Shown piece by piece: positions 1 through 4,529 of a stretch of DNA of 6,229 nt. The first letter of the stretch is position 1, and each line of letters opens with the position of its first letter. Under the pieces are notes generated by a model, which made no database searches, was not told the origin of the DNA, and worked only from the letters and a program-made list of their open reading frames with translations. A program made the position numbers and the translations under genes. This stretch comes from Psychroflexus sp. (GTDB lineage Bacteria > Bacteroidota > Bacteroidia > Flavobacteriales > Flavobacteriaceae), in NCBI GenBank assembly GCA_003565575.1, contig PXBV01000081.1, positions 1 through 6,229 of the forward strand, written 5' to 3'.

Positions 1-3
1 ATA

Positions 4-591
4 ATGAAAGTAGTTTTAACTCTTACTCTAGTATTAGTGTTATTTGGGTGCAACACCCCAAAAGTAGAGCCAGAAGACATTCTCGTAGAGAAGTATTTAG
101 ATTCCAAAGAGTCCAAAGAAGAATTCAAAACTCTTTTAATGCGTGATATTGGCAAATTACCAAAAAAGGCGAATCACGAAACAAAAAGAGACAGTACTTT
201 TAATGACCATTATAAAGATTTAATCCATCAACACGACTTGATGTTTTACTATACTTCCAAAATGTCGGATACCATTTATTTTGCCATCAATAGGATTACT
301 CCCAGTCTTTATGGTAAAAAAGTGGCTATAGGCGGTAAAGTTTTAATAGGTCCAAATAATCAAATTGAATTTTTGGAAGAAACGTTTAGATCTTTCAAAA
401 TGCCGTTAGATGAACTTGAGGAGAAAACACAATTTTTATTTATGAAAATGATAAGTGGGGAAAACTTAAGTCCTTATGAATATGAAAACTCAAAACCAGA
501 AGAGTACATAGAGTTTCCAGATCAATTTACCTTTTATAATTCCATAGAGAGAAAGTGGGAAACCACCAGAGAAATGTATTACGGAGGTTGA
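4..591 (+). CDS. Small putative lipoprotein, function unknown
   Basis: A 195-residue protein I do not recognise. It opens with Met-Lys, a hydrophobic stretch (residues 3-14) and Leu-Phe-Gly-Cys at 13-16, which fits a signal peptidase II lipobox with Cys16 as the lipidated residue. Phe at -2 is not the commonest choice but is tolerated. The mature part is hydrophilic and charged, with no further membrane segment. Residues 17-60 are rich in Glu and Lys, and residues about 80-130 alternate hydrophobic and polar residues in a way that suggests beta strands (FYYTSKMSDTIYFAINRI, then KKVAIGGKVLIGP). The C-terminus is aromatic-rich. There are no other cysteines and no visible catalytic motif. Only 3 nt lie upstream, so the ribosome site cannot be judged. 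The start is chosen because it gives a complete lipoprotein signal. The location (periplasm or outer membrane) is inferred from the signal alone. Confidence 0.75.
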   Translation: MKVVLTLTLVLVLFGCNTPKVEPEDILVEKYLDSKESKEEFKTLLMRDIGKLPKKANHETKRDSTFNDHYKDLIHQHDLMFYYTSKMSDTIYFAINRITPSLYGKKVAIGGKVLIGPNNQIEFLEETFRSFKMPLDELEEKTQFLFMKMISGENLSPYEYENSKPEEYIEFPDQFTFYNSIERKWETTREMYYGG

Positions 592-671
592 TGATACAAC
601 CAGAGCTAAGAAGTGTGAAAGATATTCCTTAAAGAATCATAAATTCAAAATTATAAGCATATATTCTTAAC

Positions 672-701
672 TTTAAGCTAATATTCAAATTACTAAATTT
701 G
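672..701 (+). promoter_or_regulatory. Probable promoter of the two-component operon
   Basis: TAAATTTG at 694-701 is an exact match to the Bacteroidota -7 consensus TAnnTTTG. TTTA at 672-675 stands in for the -33 element (consensus TTTG/TTG), with an 18-nt spacer. Transcription would begin near 707-709, giving a leader of only about 10 nt before the ATG at 719. No strong ribosome-binding site is visible, which is usual in this phylum. The position directly before the regulator, and the lack of a clear terminator after the lipoprotein gene, support a separate transcription start here. Confidence 0.55.
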
Positions 702-718
702 TTTTTATAAACACACGT

Positions 719-1408
719 ATGATGAAAAAAATCCAAATGAAAATTTTAGTTGTGGATGATGATCCAGATATTTTGGAAATTTTAAGCTACAATCTAAAAG
801 CTGAAGGCTATAAAATATTTACTGCAGAAAATGGAATAGAAGCTGTAAAAATAGCCAAGAAAAGACAACCGCATTTAGTGATTTTGGACGTGATGATGCC
901 AGAGATGGATGGCATAGAGGCCTGTGAAAAGATAAGGGAAACACCTGGGCTTGAAAGTACAATTATTACGTTCTTAACTGCACGAGGAGAAGATTACTCA
1001 CAAGTTGCCGGTTTTGACGCTGGAGCAGATGATTATATCACCAAACCCGTGAAACCCAAAGTCTTAATGAGCAAGGTGAAAGCCTTGTTAAGACGTTTTA
1101 AGACAGATGCCAAACAAAACAACATTTTGTCTATAGGGGATATTACTATAAATCAAGATGAATATAAGGTTATTAATGAAGGTAATGAGATGACTTTACC
1201 TAGAAAGGAATTTGAATTGCTATCTTTGCTAACTTCAGAACCCAATAAAGTTTTTAAAAGAGATGATATTCTCAACACCGTATGGGGAAGCGAGGTGGTA
1301 GTAGGCGGAAGAACTATAGATGTGCATATACGCAAGTTGAGAGAAAAACTGGGTGATGATAAATTCAAAACCGTTAAAGGCGTTGGTTATAAGTTTGTTT
1401 ATGAATGA
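719..1408 (+). CDS. OmpR/PhoB-family response regulator (receiver plus winged helix)
   Basis: This DNA-binding response regulator of 229 residues is a normal length for the OmpR/PhoB family. The receiver domain (about 7-126) carries every expected residue: the acidic pair Asp13-Asp14, the phosphoacceptor Asp57 in 'LVILDVMMP', the switch residues Thr87 and Tyr106, and Lys109 in 'YITKP'. The C-terminal winged helix-turn-helix (about 135-229) includes 'LPRKEFELLSLL', the recognition-helix region 'GRTIDVHIRKLREKL' (197-211) and the closing wing 'TVKGVGYKF'. Phosphorylation by the partner kinase encoded just downstream should promote dimerisation and promoter binding. Its stop codon overlaps the kinase start (ATGA), so the two are translationally coupled. 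Met2 and Met7 are possible alternative starts. The first ATG is kept because it lies close behind a good promoter. The regulon cannot be read from this window; similarity to PhoB/PhoP does not prove phosphate control. Confidence 0.95.
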   Translation: MMKKIQMKILVVDDDPDILEILSYNLKAEGYKIFTAENGIEAVKIAKKRQPHLVILDVMMPEMDGIEACEKIRETPGLESTIITFLTARGEDYSQVAGFDAGADDYITKPVKPKVLMSKVKALLRRFKTDAKQNNILSIGDITINQDEYKVINEGNEMTLPRKEFELLSLLTSEPNKVFKRDDILNTVWGSEVVVGGRTIDVHIRKLREKLGDDKFKTVKGVGYKFVYE

Positions 1409-2472
1409 GTAAAAAATTTAAAAGATCCTACAAGTTTGCTTTAAACACTTCCACCTACATCACTGTTTTTCTTACAGCTTTGGTTATTGTTTATGAGTAT
1501 ATGCAGTTGCAAATCAACTTAACTTCTATTTTAGTTTTTGCAATTCTTTGTTTTCTTTTTTCATTTTTTATTATCCAACTCAGGATAGAGTTCTTTATTT
1601 ACAAACGTGTCAAATCCATTTATGATAGTGTGGCCATTTTAGACCAAGCCTCCTCAAAACATGGTTCACCTACTTCAGATATTAAAACTCTTACAGAAGA
1701 AGTTGAACGATTTGCGAAAGGTAAACGCCTTGAAATCGAAACCTTAAAAGTAAGAGAAAATTACAGAAAAGAGTTTATAGGCAATATTTCTCACGAATTA
1801 AAAACCCCCTTATTTACAGTTCAAGGCTACATCCTCACTTTGATAGATGGTGCTATAAAAGATAAGAAAGTTAGAAAGAAGTATCTTTCCAGAGCGAGTA
1901 AAGGAGTAGATCGTCTGATTTATATCGTGAAAGACTTAGACATGATTACCAAGTTAGAAACGGGAGACCTTAACCTCTACTTAGAAACATTTGATATCGT
2001 AGAACTTGTTCAAAATGTGTTCGATTTATTAGAAATGAAATCAGCAAAAAAAGAAATAAGCTTAAGTTTTGATAAAGCTTATGCTCCAATTTATGTAGAA
2101 GCTGATAAAGAAAGAATTGAACAGGTAGTTACCAATCTAATCGTCAATTCCATTAAATATGGTAAAAAGGGAGGCACTTCTGAAATTAGCTTTGAAGATA
2201 CCAACGATTCAAAACTCCTTCTACGAGTAACAGATAATGGTGAAGGCATAGAAGCAGAACACATTCCGCGGCTTTTTGAAAGGTTTTTTCGAGTGGATAA
2301 AACAGGTTCTAGACGTGAGGGCGGCTCAGGGCTTGGTCTTTCTATTGTGAAACATATTATAGAAGCTCATAATGAACAAGTATTTGTAGAGAGCGTTTTT
2401 GGTATTGGAAGTGAATTTTCTTTTACGCTAACTAAGTCAAAAAGTCTTAAAGATACATCAGCAGAGACCTAA
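1405..2472 (+). CDS. PhoR-like membrane sensor histidine kinase
   Basis: A 355-residue sensor kinase and partner of the preceding regulator. After a basic N-terminus (KKFKRSYK) come two membrane helices, about 13-32 and 40-59, separated by only some 7 residues. There is therefore no extracytoplasmic sensor domain. A cytoplasmic linker (60-118) with coiled-coil character but no recognisable PAS domain leads to the HisKA dimerisation helix, where His130 in 'FIGNISHELKTP' is the phosphoacceptor. The HATPase domain shows the N box (Asn244 and Asn248 in 'VVTNLIVNSIKYG'), G1 (DNGEG, 277-281), the F box (LFERFFRVD, 290-298) and G2 (GSGLGLSI, 307-314), so it should be catalytically competent. The last 12 or so residues form a polar tail. 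The start overlaps the regulator stop by 4 nt. The stimulus is unknown; the layout suggests sensing in the membrane, through a partner protein, or in the cytoplasm. Confidence 0.95.
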   Translation: MSKKFKRSYKFALNTSTYITVFLTALVIVYEYMQLQINLTSILVFAILCFLFSFFIIQLRIEFFIYKRVKSIYDSVAILDQASSKHGSPTSDIKTLTEEVERFAKGKRLEIETLKVRENYRKEFIGNISHELKTPLFTVQGYILTLIDGAIKDKKVRKKYLSRASKGVDRLIYIVKDLDMITKLETGDLNLYLETFDIVELVQNVFDLLEMKSAKKEISLSFDKAYAPIYVEADKERIEQVVTNLIVNSIKYGKKGGTSEISFEDTNDSKLLLRVTDNGEGIEAEHIPRLFERFFRVDKTGSRREGGSGLGLSIVKHIIEAHNEQVFVESVFGIGSEFSFTLTKSKSLKDTSAET

Positions 2473-2578
2473 ATTGTCTTTTAACTAAAAAAACTAATTC
2501 ACAGTATTTAAAATTTAGCGGTAATTCTCAGTTTTAGTCTTATTGAATTTGGTTAATTTTACCGAAATTTTAAAGGTA

Positions 2579-3256
2579 GTGGGAAGTAAAAATAAGCTAA
2601 AACGATTCAAAGAAAATGAAACCTTCCAAAATGTAGTTCAGCCAACTAGAGCGGACATAGTAGAAGGAGTTTTTGAGTTGAAAGGACAATGGAAACAAAC
2701 GTTTTTTAATAATGAAAACCCACTGGTTTTGGAGTTGGGCTGTGGCAAAGGGGAATACACTGTGGGTTTAGCAAGAAAGTCACCAACTACAAACTTTTTA
2801 GGCATAGATATAAAAGGAGCCCGTTTTTGGAGAGGTGCTAAAACTGCACTTGAAGAAGAACTCCCCAATGTAGGCTTTCTAAGAACGCAAATCGAACTTG
2901 TAGATCAAGTTTTTGATGATGGTGAAGTGGATGAAATTTGGATCACTTTTCCAGATCCTCAGATTAAATGGAAACGCACCAAGCATAGAATGACCAATCC
3001 AGAATTTCTTGATAAATACAAGAAGATATTGAGTAAAAATGGGATAATTCATCTCAAAACTGATAGTGAATTTATGCATGGCTATACGCTTGGAATTTTG
3101 GAGGGCTATGGTCATGACATCATATATGCCCATCATGATATTTATGTAAATCATCAAGCTCCAGAGGAAGTTGTAGGTATTCAAACTTTTTATGAGCAAC
3201 AGTATTTAGATCAAAAAAAACCAATAACCTATCTTAAATTTAGACTTAAGCCATAG
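2579..3256 (+). CDS. trmB: tRNA (guanine-N7-)-methyltransferase TrmB
   Basis: A SAM-dependent enzyme that makes 7-methylguanosine at position 46 in the variable loop of tRNAs; cytoplasmic. The 225-residue product from this start shows the class I methyltransferase fold: the SAM-binding loop 'LELGCGKGEY' (51-60), 'GIDIKGAR' (75-82), the catalytic/tRNA region 'TFPDPQIKWKRTKHRM' (123-138), and the late 'TFYEQ' motif (203-207). The reading frame is open further upstream to a TTG at 2543. I prefer the GTG at 2579 because it gives the N-terminus 'MGSKNKLKRFKENETF', which from memory is the usual beginning of Bacteroidota TrmB proteins, and because the 12 extra residues look unlike the family. AAAGG lies just before the GTG, though only 2 nt away. 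The stop is 3 nt before the next gene, so this is probably the first gene of a three-gene operon. Confidence 0.93.
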   Translation: MGSKNKLKRFKENETFQNVVQPTRADIVEGVFELKGQWKQTFFNNENPLVLELGCGKGEYTVGLARKSPTTNFLGIDIKGARFWRGAKTALEEELPNVGFLRTQIELVDQVFDDGEVDEIWITFPDPQIKWKRTKHRMTNPEFLDKYKKILSKNGIIHLKTDSEFMHGYTLGILEGYGHDIIYAHHDIYVNHQAPEEVVGIQTFYEQQYLDQKKPITYLKFRLKP

Positions 3257-3259
3257 CAC

Positions 3260-3883
3260 TTGCAAGACTTTCAGATTTACATATACACTTATTTAGCTGC
3301 TTTCATTGGCGTGATTCCTCCAGGTTTGGTGAATATGAGTGTAGCAAAAACCTGTTTGGAAAAGGGAAAGCGCAATGCTGTTTTTATGGCTATTGGGGCA
3401 TCCCTAGTCGTTCTCATCCAAGCGTTTATTGCTATCTTGATTGCTAGATATATTTTCTCGAGTACTTACTTCAAAAGTGTGTTTCTTAAGACAGGTATTG
3501 CTATATTAATTTTGATGTTTATTTATTTTTTGATTTCTGCTCACAAAAAGCAAACTCAAAAAACCATTAAAAAACGAACGGGAACTAAGAGTTTCTTTTC
3601 AGGGGTTTTAATTTCAGCACTTAATATTTTTCCAATACCCTATTTTGTACTTATCGCATCAGTGTTAAGCAATAATTTTAAAACTAACTTCACCTTACAA
3701 GAAGACGTTTTTTATGCGTTAAGTGCAGCACTTGGCACCTTCACTACTTTATATTTCTATGTGATATTTATTATGAAAATAGATGGAAAAACAGAGCTAT
3801 TCAAAAAATATTCAAATTATTTTATGGCTGTCTTAATGTTGATACTTATTATCATTACTTCATTAAGGCTCCTAAATACCTAA
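3260..3883 (+). CDS. LysE-family membrane exporter
   Basis: A 207-residue, very hydrophobic inner-membrane protein with about six predicted helices (roughly 5-27, 40-64, 75-93, 112-135, 147-171 and 185-204). A strongly basic loop at 95-110 lies between the third and fourth. The first helix holds 'GVIPPGLVNMSVAKT', which fits the conserved proline-containing start of LysE/RhtB transporters (family motif of the type G..PGP), and length and helix number match that family. LysE members typically export amino acids or related small solutes; the substrate here cannot be told. The only start giving the full first helix is TTG at 3260, 3 nt after the trmB stop, which suggests translation coupled to trmB. 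The gene ends 2 nt before the next start. The family call is fairly secure, the exact start less so. Confidence 0.8.
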   Translation: MQDFQIYIYTYLAAFIGVIPPGLVNMSVAKTCLEKGKRNAVFMAIGASLVVLIQAFIAILIARYIFSSTYFKSVFLKTGIAILILMFIYFLISAHKKQTQKTIKKRTGTKSFFSGVLISALNIFPIPYFVLIASVLSNNFKTNFTLQEDVFYALSAALGTFTTLYFYVIFIMKIDGKTELFKKYSNYFMAVLMLILIIITSLRLLNT

Positions 3884-3885
3884 AA

Positions 3886-4221
3886 ATGGCAAGATCAGAT
3901 TTTTTTGAAAAGGTTTATGCTGTGGTGGCGCTTATACCAGAAGGTAAAGTAACAAGTTATGGAGCTATAGCAAAGGCTATTGGTGCAGCAAAAAGCTCTA
4001 GAACTGTAGGGTATGCTATGAATGCGTGCGTGAAATTAGATAGAGATTTACCAGCACATCGGGTGGTGAATAGAAATGGCGTGTTAACAGGTAAACACCA
4101 CTTCCCAGGTCAAAATACAATGCAGCGTTTACTAGAAGAAGAAGGTTTAGAAATTGAAAATGATCAAATTATTAATTTTGAATCTCATTTTTGGATGCCA
4201 CCTTTATCTAAGGAAACTTAA
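3886..4221 (+). CDS. Alkyltransferase-like DNA-binding protein (Atl), no active-site Cys
   Basis: This 111-residue protein is the DNA-binding domain of the O6-methylguanine-DNA methyltransferase (Ogt/MGMT) family without the N-terminal domain. The active site, normally Pro-Cys-His-Arg, reads Pro-Ala-His-Arg-Val at 56-60, so it cannot accept alkyl groups. This marks it as an alkyltransferase-like protein. Such proteins bind O6-alkylguanine, flip it out and hand the lesion to nucleotide excision repair. Other key residues are kept: Tyr25 in the helix-turn-helix ('VTSYGAIAKAIG'), Arg39 as the probable intercalating finger ('SSRTVGYAM'), and 'VVNRNGVLTG' (60-69) after the active site. Many MGMT-type annotations would wrongly label it a methyltransferase. 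It starts 2 nt after the exporter gene and probably ends the operon. A basic helix-turn-helix protein with a different role is unlikely given the motif match. Confidence 0.92.
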   Translation: MARSDFFEKVYAVVALIPEGKVTSYGAIAKAIGAAKSSRTVGYAMNACVKLDRDLPAHRVVNRNGVLTGKHHFPGQNTMQRLLEEEGLEIENDQIINFESHFWMPPLSKET

Positions 4222-4349
4222 GGTGTAAAGCTTTAATTTTTAGATAGTTAAAATTAAGATTAGGTAAATAGTCATCATTTTCAAGCTTAAAAATTATGGT
4301 ATTAATAAAAATTTAGCCTTTATTTTTATAATTTTAGTAAGTGATTTAA

Positions 4350-4379
4350 TTTAAAATATCAATTTATATTCTATATTTG
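4350..4379 (+). promoter_or_regulatory. Probable promoter of a short terminated transcript
   Basis: TATATTTG at 4372-4379 matches the Bacteroidota -7 consensus TAnnTTTG exactly. TTTA at 4350-4353 lies 18 nt upstream as a near-consensus -33 element. This is the same arrangement (TTTA, 18 nt, TAnnTTTG) as the promoter before the response regulator. Transcription should start near 4384-4387, only about 35 nt before a strong terminator hairpin. The surrounding AT-rich sequence raises the chance of a random match, hence moderate confidence. Confidence 0.5.
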
Positions 4380-4385
4380 TGTCAG

Positions 4386-4455
4386 GATGAAGTTTTTTTC
4401 ATAATAGATTGGTTAGTTAGCTAAGCCTCAGATACTATCTGGGGCTTAGTTTTTT
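4386..4455 (+). ncRNA. Candidate small RNA or attenuated leader, about 70 nt
   Basis: The unit is defined by a promoter-like element ending at 4379 and an intrinsic terminator ending at 4455, with no gene of useful size between. The 5' part is unstructured and U-rich (4393-4399 is a run of seven T). It also contains a five-codon frame, ATG at 4387 to TAA at 4404 (Met-Lys-Phe-Phe-Ser), which could be chance. GGTTAG at 4411-4416 can pair with CTAA-(g)-CC at 4421-4427, a weak hairpin that would compete with the left arm of the terminator. Two readings are possible: a free small RNA ending in the terminator hairpin, or a leader that controls read-through into the large gene at 4530. The 5' end is inferred from the promoter position, and I cannot place it in a named RNA family. 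Confidence 0.4.
4421..4455 (+). terminator. Strong intrinsic (rho-independent) terminator
   Basis: The left arm CTAAGCCTCAGAT (4421-4433) and the right arm ATCTGGGGCTTAG (4437-4449) form a 13-bp stem, uninterrupted apart from one G-U pair, around the 3-nt loop ACT. Six T follow directly (4450-4455). It works in the + direction only, since the reverse strand has no T run after the hairpin. It would end the short transcript starting near 4386 and also any read-through from the trmB-lysE-atl operon, isolating the downstream gene. Confidence 0.85.
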
Positions 4456-4480
4456 ATATACATAGCCACTTTCAAAATAG

Positions 4481-4508
4481 TTTTTCTTCTTAGGATAAAA
4501 TATTTTTG
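4481..4508 (+). promoter_or_regulatory. Possible promoter of the large surface-protein gene
   Basis: TATTTTTG at 4501-4508 fits TAnnTTTG. The upstream element is poor: a T run at 4481-4485, with a spacer of about 16 nt. Transcription would begin near 4514-4516, leaving a leader of about 15 nt before the ATG at 4530. The strong terminator ending at 4455 makes an independent promoter in this gap necessary unless the gene relies on read-through, which is the main support. Confidence 0.4.
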
Positions 4509-4529
4509 TAAAGCGTTAGTTTTACAGGT

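Larger units (their letters stand above)
4222..4529 (+). other. Non-coding AT-rich spacer with two promoter-like sites and a terminator
   Basis: No convincing protein-coding frame was found on either strand. The first 125 or so bases are plain AT-rich sequence with no clear hairpin after the atl stop. The second half is structured: a -7-type element at 4372-4379, a strong hairpin terminator at 4421-4455, and another -7-type element at 4501-4508 just before the large downstream gene. The parts are described as separate entries. Confidence 0.7.

Noticed and set aside
628..641. Small inverted repeat (ATTC/GAAT) after the lipoprotein gene as a terminator
   Set aside because: The stem is only 4 bp, has no GC-rich part and no T run follows, so it does not qualify as an intrinsic terminator.
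1153..1368. 71-residue open frame on the minus strand
   Set aside because: It lies wholly inside the winged-helix part of the response regulator, whose motifs are intact, and its composition is low-complexity Ser/Leu. It is a shadow frame.
2544..2551. TGAATTTG as a promoter -7 element for trmB
   Set aside because: It has one mismatch to TAnnTTTG at a conserved position, and no TTTG-like element lies at a suitable distance upstream. trmB may have its own promoter, but I cannot support this one.
2638..3199. Two minus-strand frames (2638-2868 and 2879-3199)
   Set aside because: Both are antisense to trmB, which has a full set of family motifs. Neither shows a recognisable domain, signal or independent promoter.
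4228..4296. Two AAGCTT sites with inverted TAATTTTTA / TAAAAATTA (4234-4242 and 4288-4296)
   Set aside because: The 9-bp inverted match is made only of A and T, the arms are about 45 nt apart, and the region is extremely AT-rich. Chance is the simplest explanation.
4387..4404. Five-codon frame Met-Lys-Phe-Phe-Ser as a leader peptide
   Set aside because: It is too short to distinguish from chance, and it would begin almost at the predicted transcript start with no room for a ribosome site. It is kept only as a note within the small-RNA entry.
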